A stretch of 64,000 nucleotides of DNA from Pomphorhynchus laevis (GCA_012934845.2 WNNJ02003049.1:1-64000), one strand, 5' to 3'; counted from the first letter of the stretch, positions 52,301 to 56,738 are shown. Notes: generated from the letters alone by a model not told the origin. Translations and numbers: made by a program.

Positions 52301-55300
52301 ACTATAAAAAAAGCTTGAAGAATTTTACATAAATTCCTTAATTCATCACGCAAATGAATCAAAAACGTGTTCTCATAAATTTATTTCTAGACGATGAAAT
52401 TCCCTACAGCGATTAATCTAATCCCAAGGCAGATTCCTCCCCAACCAAATTGGTTAAAGTTTATCGTGTGGTAAATACGATTTATTTCATTTCACTTATT
52501 TTTTATTTATTGAATTAGCACACTAATAGCAAGCTTGCTTCCTTATAATTCTATAGTTCTTGATCTTAAAATTATGATGGACGTAAGTTTTACCGATTAT
52601 TTTTCTTTCCTAATTAGTTATTATTTCAGACAATTTGGTTAAATATTATGCCTCAATATTCCGGCTATTTCCTGTATTCTTTCATTGCTCTTGTCGTAAC
52701 ATCGGGTTCAATGTCAATTTTGACAACATATCTTCTTCTTCAACACGAGGTGATTTTTAATTTATAATTATTTATTTTTCTATTTATTATTTATTTTTAA
52801 TTTATTATCTATTTGCTAGTGATTTACTTATTTTATATTTCATTCGGTTTCTTGATTTTTATATCGGGAATTGCAGTTTTGCCTATATATTTTTAATTAT
52901 ATTTCATAAATGAAGATACAAATAATTTACATAAATTTAAATGATAATTTAATCTTAAAATAATTTATCATTTCAATATATTATAATATTATAATATTAA
53001 TATTATAATAATATAATATTATATTATAATATTATATTATATTATATCTATTATATTATAATATAATAGATATATTATATCTATTATATAATATAAATAT
53101 ATCTTACCACATCATTATAAATAGATGATTTGGTAAGATATAAAATTACGTATTTTATACTATAAAAAATAAAAAAAATCACAATTAATCATTAAAATTT
53201 AAAAGAATCATTAATCAATATATATACGTAAAATAGATAAATAATGAATAAAGATAAATAATAAATGCTTATATAAGATTTTACAGTTAATTTTTATGAA
53301 GTGACTAATAAATAATCGACAATGTATCCGAATAAAGATTAGCGGTCATCATGAGGAGCTGATATGCTATCAGATTTCGTGCCTATTCTTATTTATCCCT
53401 ATGGAATAAAGATACTTTATCAATAGGAATGACAATTTGTTTGATGTTATTTTTATAGTAACCTGTTTAAAATATGTATCTATTAAATTATTTAAATGAT
53501 TTTGAAGAAAGCCAATATCATTACATATTGTTGCAATTCTTAAAATTTCATTATTTAATGTATTATATTTTATATTATATGGTATGCATGAATGCTCATG
53601 CAAAAATATGTTTCTTGTAAATTTAAATATGTCATCTTTACGATATAAATTAATAGTAGTTTTAGTTAATGTTAATTTAATGTTCATATCTAGATATACA
53701 CCTTCTTTATCATCAATATCGGTTTTGTTAAGAATGAGGCTTTCTGAATAAATATGTTCGCTTATTGTATAAAATTATTATCAATTTAATAATGATATTT
53801 AATTATTTTTATAATTATTTTATTATATTAAATAATTATTTTATTATATTTAATAATTATTTTAATATTCTTATGATGAAAATATATTGTTTAGATTTAG
53901 TTTTTACACAGTTATGAACAAATTCATATTCTATAAAGCTTAAAAACAAGTCAGCTATAATTGGGCTACTATTACCACCCATTGGAACACCTTTTACTTG
54001 TCAAAATAAAGATGTCTCTACTTTTAAATAATTTTGATTAATCGAAATATTTAAGGATTCTATTAATTCAATTTTATCCATATATTTATATTTATTTGAT
54101 GGTTTAATTTTTGTTAGATAGGCGTTATAATTATTATAACATATATATGTATATCTTTTTCCGAATATAAGGTTAATTAATTTTACTAACGCTTCTTTAA
54201 TATCTACTAAATCTAGATTTGTATAAAGCGTACTAAAATCGTATGTATTTATATTTTGAAAATTTATTCCTTTTGTCTGTTCTAAAAATTCTTTTGTAGA
54301 ATTAATACTGAAATAGTGTTTTATACCAGTATTAATTTCGATTACCTTGCAATATTTTTTAAAGTGTGCTTTAATTACTTTAAGCATTTTATTCATATAA
54401 ACAGAAAGTGGTTTTAATGTACATTTAAACGCACTGCATATGAACCTAGGTTTTATTGGATTTTTATAAGCACTATTTTATATTTTGATAACTGCTGCTC
54501 GTTGACGCATTATCAGAAAAATGATGCCTGCATCACCGAAAATATAAGATTAAAATTAAGATTAAATAATTTTTCTAATACATGTTTAATATCTACCAAA
54601 TCTAGATTTGTATAAAGCGTACTAAAATCGTACGTATTTATATTTCGAAAATTTATTCCTTTTGTCTGTTCTAAAAATTCTTTTGTAGAATTAATACTGA
54701 AACAGTGTTTTATACCAGTATTAATTTCGATTATCTTGCAATATTTTTTTAAGTGTGTTTTAATTACTTTAAGTATTTTATTTTAATTACTTTATAATAG
54801 TGTTTTAAATATGCATGTCTTTTAAAATATTTAAGGCTGCTATTCATTTATTTTATAGTTTTATTAAAGAAGTTTTAATTAAGTTTATATACGGAAAAAG
54901 AAAACCATCAAATGAATATATTTTATCAAACCATGAAATAAATATACTTTATTAAATAAATAAGTTTAAAGAATTCTTTCAAAGCTGATCGCCAAAAAGA
55001 GTACAGGAATGAACTTTTTTAATTTATTTTTAATTTTTTTTTAATTATTATCAACTTTTGATTACTAAATTTATTCATCACAATATTTAGGACTATAGAT
55101 GGTGGTGGAAATCGTTCATATGTACATCTGGCGTCAGTGTATACACCTTCGTGACAATGCTTTTATATGGATTCCAAAATGTGAGTCAAAAATTAGATTT
55201 ATCAAGCTTTAATTTTAACTTTCGTTTTTAAGATTAAAGTGGGCACATTTTCACTGTTGTGTTACTTTGTAATTGTCAGCTTCTTACAGTCATTTCTTAT

Positions 55301-55382
55301 CGGAGTCATTGCAGGATCTATTGGATTTATGTCATCGTTCATTTTTGTCAATCAATTATACTCTACAATGAAGATTAATTAG
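15834..55382 (+). CDS. TM9SF: TM9SF (nonaspanin) nine-transmembrane protein, 17 exons
   Basis: Host gene assembled by eye. Exons: 15834-16047, 16096-16139, 16202-16314, 23172-23268, 23321-23376, 23421-23539, 36067-36231, 36275-36342, 37969-38101, 40461-40536, 40588-40666, 50835-51005, 52391-52470, 52519-52582, 52630-52749, 55091-55180, 55233-55382. All introns are GT-AG and all phases agree. The sum is 1,839 nt, or 612 residues plus stop, close to animal TM9SF1 (about 606). The order matches the family: short signal peptide, luminal domain with a KRDYTCH motif (TM9SF1 has KRILCH), a VDDI block, a VEP block and TYSVEW, then TM1, GWKLVHGDVFR, eight more membrane segments, LIPRQIPPQP, and EDYRWWW. 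TM9SF proteins sit in Golgi/endosomal membranes and help traffic membrane proteins. The C-terminus is K-I-N instead of the usual KxD/E. The exact subfamily is uncertain, and exon 6 has two possible donors (23,540 or 23,543). Confidence 0.92.
16440..17110 (-). mobile_element. LINE-J, C-terminal RT fragment in TM9SF intron 3
   Basis: Minus strand, C-terminal part of a CR1-like ORF2. About 16,930-16,840 reads IIYNSLIRPITEYCIPAVF, and 16,748-16,467 reads the terminal RLYHRAVRLWNKLPENTVN signature common near the end of these proteins. No catalytic RT block remains. Only one stop interrupts the part I could read. Intron 3 of the host gene runs from 16,315 to 23,171. Confidence 0.65.
17290..19500 (+). 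mobile_element. LINE-A copy 3, 5'-truncated, with an internal tandem duplication
   Basis: Begins in the RT fingers (IVRP..KKQSLD) and runs to the 3' tail. The segment from TTTAACTCGT..CATCCGCAGTCG (17,337) to the FIKPY block (about 17,905) is repeated from about 18,010 to 18,580, offset roughly 675 bp, so RT motif A (SAFDI..DHSVLLSRL) occurs twice. The join at about 17,905-17,925 runs straight from FIKPY back into the SPNKTSPADPLPTHILKSIC stretch. QYADDILIY is at about 18,590-18,620. The 3' hairpin GCGTGC-GCTG-GCACGC is perfect at 19,461-19,476, followed by AAATAAATC. Several stops and shifts. Confidence 0.85.
19505..20425 (+). mobile_element. LINE-A copy 4, 5'-truncated, abutting copy 3
   Basis: Starts in the YADD region (decayed to QYADG, about 19,530) directly after the 3' tail of copy 3, head-to-tail. 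It continues through IMWILPR, the thumb and the NYSNNYGLRSF signature to a tail with a decayed hairpin (20,385-20,398) and AAATAAATC. A 5'-truncated insertion into the A-rich tail of copy 3 is the simplest origin. Confidence 0.85.
20430..20815 (+). mobile_element. LINE-F, 3' fragment of a third A/B-like family
   Basis: 20,462-20,700 encodes a C-terminus with NYSTNYRLRSFPV, parallel to the VPNYS..YGLRSF signature of A and B but diverged. The tail (20,745-20,800) has GGGCTTTGGAGCGC, ATTCGCCAC and AAATTTATC, a relative of the A/B 3' end. Confidence 0.6.
20816..21300. other. AT-rich intron sequence, no gene seen
   Basis: Part of TM9SF intron 3. AT-rich, no supportable feature. The ORFs here lack recognised motifs. 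Confidence 0.5.
21300..22880 (+). mobile_element. LINE-D copy 1, RTE-like RT
   Basis: RTE-clade RT remains. 21,666-22,148 encodes KLFERIVEKRIR, QMSFVFGSGTSD, YMAFLDLENAFDGIPRELIW (motif A), YGVPEELVTWVRLLYKN, and GANQGLPLSPFLFVLVW (motif B with QGLPLSP). The catalytic block appears as WTLLYTDDLLLAS (22,090-22,125), so YADD has become YTDD. 22,052-22,450 and 22,491-22,826 give the C-terminus (FRYLGS, ETKMLRWTIGLTLRDRV, KWYGHVLR). The wording is typical of RTE elements of worms. It is broken by a few shifts, and the endonuclease is absent (5'-truncated). Confidence 0.85.
22881..23171. other. AT-rich end of TM9SF intron 3
   Basis: No gene. It ends in the acceptor TATTTTAG at 23,164-23,171. Confidence 0.6.
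23172..23539 (+). CDS. TM9SF: TM9SF exons 4-6 (luminal VDD and VEP blocks)
   Basis: Exon 4 (23,172-23,268) gives TVDDIDAISFDYSSG and ends IGTTEHNK, matching the VDDLPIRG..G block of TM9SF1. Exon 5 (23,321-23,376) gives ISVYNHIKLKFIYSKNPE, matching the YTH..F.L.F segment. Exon 6 (23,421-23,539) gives LIVEPSLLN, then DKDSECKILSKTDINLS, matching the ..V.P.S....C.. stretch. The introns are 52 and 44 bp. The exon 6 phase (1) matches exon 7 at 36,067, 12.5 kb away, which is strong support for the model. Confidence 0.88.
23690..24220 (+). mobile_element. LINE-E copy 2, RT fragment (left arm, part 1)
   Basis: CR1-like RT: LDFSKAFDRVP motif A (23,832-23,864), CVGDVLLDSVNVNS, then MNDLLLRLSYSHLAFADDLKIW (24,042-24,107) with FADD as the catalytic block, and STGLRLNVEKCVL. 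It resumes at 25,858 after the LINE-B insert. It lies in TM9SF intron 6, 150 bp after exon 6. Confidence 0.8.
24221..25848 (-). mobile_element. LINE-B copy 3, inserted in LINE-E
   Basis: Minus-strand, 5'-truncated, 1.63 kb from the RT fingers to the 3' tail. It contains PIPTHLLKNICSSILPFLTT, RPLIKKQYLDSSLPSSYRPI, QYADDILIY (about 25,134-25,108), LPFLDNSRSVYC and SHLNNLSA. A 73-residue antisense reading (24,816-25,037) is identical to that at 8,608-8,829 of copy 1, so the copies are very close and young. Flanks GTGTCCTTAT (24,211-24,220) and GTGTCTTTT (25,849-25,857) look like a decayed target-site duplication. The 3' hairpin is GCGTAC-AAGCT-GTACGC at 24,251-24,267. Confidence 0.9.
25858..26060 (+). 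mobile_element. LINE-E copy 2, thumb region (left arm, part 2)
   Basis: Continues directly from 24,220: QLSRPSEILMYPIRD, then VSRHRYLGIIVHRSLKTKLN and KATRSLYCTKSAF, the F.YLG(V/I) thumb block of CR1-type RTs. The uninterrupted version is at 26,640-26,850 on the other strand. Confidence 0.8.
26061..26639. other. AT-rich centre of the inverted repeat, with simple repeats
   Basis: Runs of TATTTTATATTC-like repeats (26,080-26,240), then nested short inverted repeats built on TAGAAGATA / TATCTTCTA (26,260-26,330). No gene seen. Confidence 0.6.
26640..27432 (-). mobile_element. LINE-E copy 3 (right arm), uninterrupted
   Basis: Minus-strand copy of the same unit. 27,209-27,018 reads VSLMYHYGLHSYICEWVRQF and LSNRSFRICVGDVLLDSVN. 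The FADD block and the thumb follow towards 26,640. At 26,835-26,855 the sequence runs from the VEKCVL block straight into the QL(S/R)RPSE block, so it preserves the empty site of the LINE-B insertion. Confidence 0.82.
27437..27750 (+). repeat. 13-bp minisatellite, about 23 units
   Basis: Tandem units with consensus CGTTCGTTCAGAC and variants (CGTTTGTTCAGAC, CGTTCGTTCAGGC). The units are degenerate, with occasional 12-bp ones. It forms an open frame only because of its composition. Located in TM9SF intron 6. Confidence 0.9.
27751..28860. other. Intron sequence with a near-perfect hairpin and a 60-bp direct repeat
   Basis: No gene recognised. 28,439-28,456 pairs perfectly with 28,461-28,478 (18 bp, loop CGAT) and extends past one mismatch for about 6 more bp. 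28,738-28,786 is repeated with few changes at 28,798-28,846 (TTAGTTCCG.ATCAAGCCATG core). Confidence 0.7.
28860..29890 (-). mobile_element. LINE-H, AP-like endonuclease fragment with a triplicated core
   Basis: Minus strand. 29,886-29,695 encodes VILALTENSLHKDISD and RRGGGVALYVKTNLPIN, the N-terminal half of a LINE AP endonuclease. About 29,690-29,530 gives SVKLSHPEDYFGIGVCYRSP. The next block, EYLLVGDLNIP (the GDxN catalytic motif), occurs three times because a 98-bp unit (29,277, 29,375, 29,473) is in tandem. Further on, LDLIFSKLITN and a degraded SDH region lie at about 29,150-29,060. No RT is attached. Confidence 0.7.
29250..29535. repeat. Three tandem 98-bp units
   Basis: Units starting at 29,277, 29,375 and 29,473 (TATATAA(T/C)GCC(C/A)TTCATGACC) share about 90% of bases by eye. 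98 is not a multiple of 3, so the duplication breaks the LINE-H frame. Confidence 0.85.
29983..30011. other. Hairpin, 14-bp stem
   Basis: AGATAGGGCGAGCA and TGCTCGTCCTATCT around a 1-nt centre, with one wobble position. Unrelated to any reading frame I can see. Confidence 0.7.
30150..31115 (+). mobile_element. LINE-I, RT fragment
   Basis: Weak remains of a non-LTR RT. 30,370-30,470 reads PKKKSISSLKNLRPISI then a CEKALARRIRAH-like block, typical of RT fingers. 30,570-30,640 may be a decayed motif A (LVVADYLDFS). 30,892-31,110 has LVYADDTTSLFSG (the catalytic YADD followed by T) and LILNSSKSQVVVFNG. YADDT suggests a clade other than LINE-A to -E, but the fragment is too decayed to place. Confidence 0.6.
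31116..32330. other. AT-rich intron sequence; 11-bp perfect hairpin at the end
   Basis: No gene seen. 32,265-32,275 (ATGTGACTTAT) pairs perfectly with 32,281-32,291 across AGCTC. Confidence 0.5.
32390..34370 (+). mobile_element. LINE-D copy 2, RTE-like, decayed
   Basis: RTE remains in changing frames. 32,700-32,955 holds the pre-RT linker (WWNEDVQ-like, KKMNFKS, AEAKASHYNKLYADFDKAG, YRLSKSRQHTAQDVD). 33,060-33,130 is SVEVWKLLGK-like. 33,405-33,500 is YMAFLDLEK, then FDRIHYDLIWHALRSYGLP (motif A). 33,560-33,700 has a decayed QGSALSP block and PWTLLFADDVF (catalytic FADD). 33,870-33,930 is EEFQYLGSVI. 34,080-34,250 is the C-terminus (MRWTL..., LRIMSHI). Many stops. It is more complete at the 5' side than copy 1 and more decayed. 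Confidence 0.8.
34500..36066. repeat. PLE-2 terminal-repeat remnants in AT-rich intron
   Basis: A PLE-2 end unit of roughly 235 bp occurs at about 34,510-34,735 and 34,905-35,140, with a partial one at 35,655-35,795. Shared marks are CTGAAACCTGATAACATATC (34,920), GGATACATCGTC (34,971-34,982; also near 34,560), and ACGTAGACTCAGTTATCTG (34,708 and 35,757). The reverse complement of the unit adjoins the PLE-2 RT at 38.9-39.2 kb and 53.2-53.4 kb. The rest is AT-rich. The acceptor ATGTAG of TM9SF exon 7 ends the stretch at 36,066. Confidence 0.6.
36067..36342 (+). CDS. TM9SF: TM9SF exons 7-8 (TYSVEW and TM1)
   Basis: Exon 7 (36,067-36,231) includes PLNLTYSVEW, the F/L-TYSVxW end of the luminal domain, then FLLFFVIIGFGILG, the start of TM1. 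A 43-bp intron (36,232-36,274) is removed. Exon 8 (36,275-36,342) reads YVWVSIKRVGVDNGAFD, the cytoplasmic loop after TM1. Reading straight through the micro-intron hits a stop at once, whereas splicing keeps the frame. Confidence 0.9.
37125..37277 (-). CDS. Possible terminal exon of an unknown gene, antisense in TM9SF intron 8
   Basis: On the minus strand, a TTTTTTTAG acceptor is followed by 50 codons and TAA: NPLKPLFNHYGFETLGELI..., then YSLKGNFQIYQSVN, and a VVGNT end. The base composition is clearly richer in GC than the surrounding AT-rich intron, as the TM9SF exons are. I do not recognise the protein and found no further exon on that strand. It may be a nested gene's last exon, a captured exon fragment or chance. 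Confidence 0.35.
   Translation of the reverse strand, partial: NPLKPLFNHYGFETLGELIDWYSLKGNFQIYQSVNVFLTELLDKDVVGNT
37969..38101 (+). CDS. TM9SF: TM9SF exon 9 (GWKLVHGDVFR and TM2)
   Basis: Gives DSLVENAGWKLVHGDVFRAP, the most conserved motif of the family, then FFITLLTAGSQLVLSFFSVF (TM2, with the G.Q signature GSGxQL). Acceptor TTACTTAAG, donor GTACTT, phase 0 in and 1 out. Confidence 0.93.
38102..38894. other. AT-rich intron 9; 17-bp hairpin
   Basis: No gene. 38,157-38,173 pairs perfectly with 38,178-38,194 across a 4-nt loop (all A/T except two G-C pairs). Confidence 0.6.
38895..40015 (-). mobile_element. PLE-2 copy 1, Penelope-like RT, partial
   Basis: Minus-strand retroelement fragment in TM9SF intron 9. 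The long reading 39,944-39,258 has KGIPMGGNSSPIIADLF (RT motif B), YMFRYIDDICVFN (catalytic IDD), YLDMNIKL, and a C-terminal block LRIATICNDIGFLQ.., as in Penelope-type RTs. No endonuclease is visible. An end repeat unit (38,895-39,165) follows on the 3' side. It is incomplete on the 5' side, and the readable part looks largely whole. A second copy is at 53.2-54.8 kb. Confidence 0.75.
40461..40666 (+). CDS. TM9SF: TM9SF exons 10-11 (TM3, loop, start of TM4)
   Basis: Exon 10 (40,461-40,536) gives LRRSAVPFSISLIITG, matching the RxGA....L.Y.LT block of the family. A 51-bp intron (40,537-40,587, GTTAAT...TTTTAAG) follows; it is a multiple of three with no stop, so read-through would add 17 residues. 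Exon 11 (40,588-40,666) gives LFTGYFGGRLYKRFSSGSRP and RMILN. Removing the intron gives the family spacing, so I prefer the spliced model. Confidence 0.88.
41153..41205. repeat. Snap-back palindrome, 22-bp arms
   Basis: 41,153-41,174 pairs with 41,184-41,205 with one mismatch across a 9-nt loop (TTGTATTCC). It follows a TA dinucleotide run. Confidence 0.85.
41265..41313. repeat. Snap-back palindrome, 20-bp perfect arms, on the PLE-1 RT start
   Basis: 41,265-41,284 is the exact reverse complement of 41,294-41,313 across the loop GAAACTGTA. The right arm encodes the start of the RT motif MGTPCAP; the left arm is an inverted copy of it. Confidence 0.92.
43174..43204 (+). ncRNA. Hammerhead-like core in the PLE-1 3' region
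   Basis: CTGAAGA, then stem-loop GGCC-ACTAGTT-GGTC (with one G-U), then GAAAGCTT. Same layout as 14-42 (minus) at the window edge. Stem I/III partners are not clear, so self-cleavage is not shown. Confidence 0.45.
43381..43452 (-). ncRNA. PLE end motif with hammerhead-type strands
   Basis: Minus strand, 5'-3': GGCAGCC-GAAAC, a stem strand GTGTGATAG, CTGACGA-TGGCTGCC, the partner CTATCACAT, then CCGTC-TAGGA. GGCAGCC pairs with GGCTGCC (stem II), GTGTGATAG with CTATCACA(T) (stem III), and TAGGA with TCTTA before CTGACGA (stem I). The strand order differs from a normal hammerhead. Equivalent motifs lie at 41,031, 50,057 and 50,455. Confidence 0.5.
43794..44330 (+). CDS. Gag-like 178-residue protein, array unit 1
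   Basis: The N-terminus is a probable coiled coil (MSDTNQALQQMFVQIQTLQQ, heptad-like Leu/Ile). The middle (about residues 45-130) is helical and charged, with EEWFQLFLKRVITMH and YGWHTVAPQLPRVTG. The C-terminus is Gln-rich and ends very basic (GRRKNRKK), as expected for nucleic-acid binding. No zinc knuckle is visible. The size, helical body and basic tail suggest a small gag/nucleocapsid-type protein, but I do not recognise a specific family. It is preceded by about 170 nt of leader after the terminal-repeat block. Confidence 0.5.
   Translation: MSDTNQALQQMFVQIQTLQQQISELRKPTAEDAPMVAMDGSHGYTLTEVEEIIEQVSLVLANNKAKARDTHELAAYEQILKSMTKERISESIGEEWFQLFLKRVITMHMVVAYGWHTVAPQLPRVTGRVVELAKKIGLDPNSRPQNQFLPAQTQRSLQQYYPAQSRQEQQGRRKNRKK
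45074..45081 (+). promoter_or_regulatory. TATA box in the terminal-repeat block
   Basis: TATAAATA, with a GC-containing downstream stretch about 25-35 bp later. The same box recurs once in every complete block of the array (for example near 46,580, 48,085 and 48,875), and it would drive the ORF of the following unit. Confidence 0.55.
45298..45834 (+). CDS. Gag-like 178-residue protein, array unit 2
   Basis: The protein is identical to that of unit 1 over all 178 residues. The leader upstream is slightly shorter than in unit 1 and equals that of unit 3, so units 2 and 3 are the closer pair. Confidence 0.5.
   Translation: MSDTNQALQQMFVQIQTLQQQISELRKPTAEDAPMVAMDGSHGYTLTEVEEIIEQVSLVLANNKAKARDTHELAAYEQILKSMTKERISESIGEEWFQLFLKRVITMHMVVAYGWHTVAPQLPRVTGRVVELAKKIGLDPNSRPQNQFLPAQTQRSLQQYYPAQSRQEQQGRRKNRKK
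46802..47338 (+). CDS. Gag-like 178-residue protein, array unit 3
   Basis: Again identical over 178 residues. It is followed by two adjacent terminal-repeat blocks with no internal segment between them, then by the Tc1-like transposase. Confidence 0.5.
   Translation: MSDTNQALQQMFVQIQTLQQQISELRKPTAEDAPMVAMDGSHGYTLTEVEEIIEQVSLVLANNKAKARDTHELAAYEQILKSMTKERISESIGEEWFQLFLKRVITMHMVVAYGWHTVAPQLPRVTGRVVELAKKIGLDPNSRPQNQFLPAQTQRSLQQYYPAQSRQEQQGRRKNRKK
48946..49600 (+). mobile_element. Tc1-like DNA transposon, C-terminal part of a DD34E transposase
   Basis: Catalytic-domain remains: IFLDESGFYLH (first Asp, about 49,062-49,094), YVIMDNASIHK (second Asp, 49,303-49,335), and LPPYSPQLNPIEEFFACLK (Glu, 49,387-49,443). 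34 residues separate the second Asp from the Glu, the DD34E spacing of Tc1 elements. One in-frame TGA at 49,459 follows IVKQ; the frame then continues (TNPQMLIGVIND..., WVLQAIVHADFI) to TAA at about 49,597. The N-terminal DNA-binding part and the 5' end are missing: the sequence joins the last terminal-repeat block of the array directly. No inverted terminal repeats were found. Confidence 0.85.
49686..49900 (+). repeat. 22-bp minisatellite, ten units, with ATGCAAAT octamers
   Basis: Units of GGGGTCTATAATAATGCAAA(T/A)A. Six of the ten contain the exact POU octamer ATGCAAAT. It starts about 90 bp after the transposase stop and could be a subterminal repeat of that transposon. Confidence 0.9.
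50057..50123 (-). ncRNA. PLE end motif with hammerhead-type strands (left arm)
   Basis: Minus strand: GACAGCC-GAAAC, CTGATGGTAC, CTGATGAGTGCTGCC, GTACTATCAG, ATCGTC-TAGGA. A 10-bp stem (CTGATGGTAC with GTACTATCAG) links the GAAAC and GTC ends. In the right arm (50,455-50,525) the partner bases change together. Confidence 0.5.
50455..50525 (+). ncRNA. PLE end motif with hammerhead-type strands (right arm)
   Basis: Plus strand: CCTGAAACGACTGATGGTAG, CTAATGAGTGCTGC, AACTACGATCAG, CTCGTC-TAGGAGTG. CTGATGGTAGTT pairs with AACTACGATCAG with one mismatch. CACTC before CTAATGA pairs with GAGTG after the GTC. Confidence 0.45.
50835..51005 (+). CDS. TM9SF: TM9SF exon 12 (TM4-TM5)
   Basis: 57 codons from acceptor TATTCAG to donor GTAAGT: ISVLLYALIFCTLIPPY (TM4), a short loop, then AIFKTVLSSFIFLAIGFYIG (TM5) and FRKS, corresponding to the ..ILLLL.VWLLV.FPL..IGG..GK segment of the family. 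Phase 0 on both sides, after a 10.2-kb intron full of elements. Confidence 0.88.
51006..52390. other. Intron 12, AT-rich with a cluster of perfect hairpins
   Basis: No gene. Perfect short-loop inverted repeats: 51,661-51,671/51,676-51,686 (11 bp, loop 4); 51,841-51,855/51,859-51,873 (15 bp, loop 3); 51,874-51,886/51,892-51,904 (13 bp, loop 5); 52,068-52,080/52,081-52,093 (13 bp, no loop; TTTCGGTAGGGGA arm); 52,131-52,142/52,146-52,157 (12 bp, loop 3). The first and fourth are GC-containing, so they are not just AT bias. Confidence 0.85.
52391..52749 (+). CDS. TM9SF: TM9SF exons 13-15 (IPRQIP motif, TM6, TM7)
   Basis: Exon 13 (52,391-52,470): TMKFPTAINLIPRQIPPQPN, the PCRTxxIPRxIPxQxW hallmark of the family. 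Exon 14 (52,519-52,582): TLIASLLPYNSIVLDLKIMM, the G(F/I)LPFxxIxxELxYI region (TM6). Exon 15 (52,630-52,749): TIWLNIMPQYSGYFLYSF and TSGSMSILTTYLLLQHE (TM7 and the YFxLxxE end). The introns are 48 and 47 bp. The phases 0/2, 2/0 and 0/0 agree. Confidence 0.93.
52750..53215. other. AT-rich intron 15 sequence
   Basis: Mostly TA-type repeat. An imperfect hairpin built on TATATCTTACCA / TTGGTAAGATATA spans 53,097-53,141. No gene. Confidence 0.6.
53215..54790 (-). mobile_element. PLE-2 copy 2, Penelope-like RT, broken
   Basis: Minus strand in TM9SF intron 15. The reading at 54,396-54,001 gives NTYDFSTLYTNLDLVDIKEA (RT motif A region), and 53,687-53,370 the C-terminal YRKDDIFKFTRN and LRIATICNDIG blocks shared with copy 1. 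A second piece of the motif-A region (54,570-54,785) lies upstream as a partial duplicate. An end unit (53,215-53,385) follows on the 3' side. Broken in several places. Confidence 0.72.
55091..55382 (+). CDS. TM9SF: TM9SF exons 16-17 (DYRWWW, TM8-TM9, C-terminus)
   Basis: Exon 16 (55,091-55,180): DYRWWWKSFICTSGVSVYTF and TMLLYGFQN, the EDYRWWWRSF signature and TM8. A 52-bp intron follows. Exon 17 (55,233-55,382): IKVGTFSLLCYFVIVSF, then LIGVIAGSIGFMSSFIFVNQ and the end LYSTMKIN, stop TAG. Family members usually end in KxD or KxE, which binds COPI; here it is K-I-N. Confidence 0.93.
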
Positions 55383-55435
55383 ATTTGATTGACATTATTC
55401 CTTTATTTTACTTTTTGGAGTAATCGTATTTTAAA

Positions 55436-55441
55436 AATAAA
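55436..55441 (+). terminator. Poly(A) signal of TM9SF
   Basis: AATAAA 54 bp after the stop codon, followed by AT-rich sequence. First canonical hexamer downstream of the stop. Confidence 0.6.
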
Positions 55442-56312
55442 ATTCAATTGCTTTATTATTTTTTTGGTGGCAATTTCGTTCATGAAATGACCTTATAATA
55501 TAGAAGAGACAATAACTTGGAATTATCGAAAACTTTTTTAACTCAGACGATTAACTCTGAATTAACTCAGACAGTATGAAATATTAGTGGAAAAGGATCA
55601 GAAAAATTATTTTTGACTTTTCGTCTTAACTTATAGGTAATTCCATTATATCATAATTGGAATGTATTTGGCTCAGCTGATACGTTGAACGAAAGATTAA
55701 TCTTATCTTAGATTAGATAGATTATCTTAGCTTGTAGACCATCGTCGGGGATTCGCTAATTGGAATTCGGCCATGTAGTTTTGAAAATAAGTTGAAAGTT
55801 ATATTCGACCATGTATATATAATAAAACAAACCAAATATTCGGACATTATGCTTTCGTCTTTATTAACGATCTAGAACATAAATGCACAATTAGTGCATT
55901 TATTTAACAAATAAAAAATATATCATCAGAAAAATACATACGAAGAGCTAGAGACAAGCTTCATATAAATCAAAAATAAACAGATTAAAAAGCGCAATTG
56001 CTTTATATTAAAGTAATTTTTATTTGCTAAACTAGTTGTGCCATCTGGTTGTTCTAGATCGTTAATAAAGCGAAGCGTTCTAAAGGATACTTTCGTTTGT
56101 TTTGCTAATGAACAATTAAACCCGTATATAATAGAGGCTAGTGCTATATAAACAACTAAACATGTTTATTGCATAACTGGTATATATAAGATCTCAGCCT
56201 AGGCTGGAATCTCGGATGATGGTTTCAATTATGTGATCGAAATAATTAACCTATTGTGGATATTTTGGCAATCATAATTTGCAAGGGTGTAAAACTAGCA
56301 TAAACTGTTAAG
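55442..56312. other. Intergenic, no gene seen
   Basis: AT-rich. The sequence GATCTAGAAC (near 55,870) and TTCTAGATC (near 56,055) with CTTTCGTC / CGAAGCG flanks suggests a loose inverted repeat of about 200 bp, but I could not align it well. Confidence 0.4.
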
Positions 56313-56738
56313 ATGGCAATTCATCCTGATGATTTGCAACCGATCCTTCAATCAACCAACCTCCACGATCTTTCCACTCATAATATTTCAGCACATCGAT
56401 TGCCACCATCTATATTATCTTTATCCTCTGTTTCCCGTCGTCAAACCAACTCCATTCAAATCCTCAACTGCCAGCTCTCTTATCGTGATATCACCCACTC
56501 ACGTCACCCGTCCTTCTTTACGGAAACGCTTTCCTTCTCGCGATCGTTGCGTCATCGTCACTAATATAACCCCTTCCACCTCTTTATCTCCACAAGCACG
56601 TCTCGACCACGATGTTTCCGAATTCAAATCAATCCTCTCGACTCTTGTTCCTGCGGATAAACCGTCCTTTTTCAACGAAATCTCTTCTGTCGCATTCATC
56701 CGACTAAACAAATCTTCTTAGCCCTCCTCTCTATAGAC

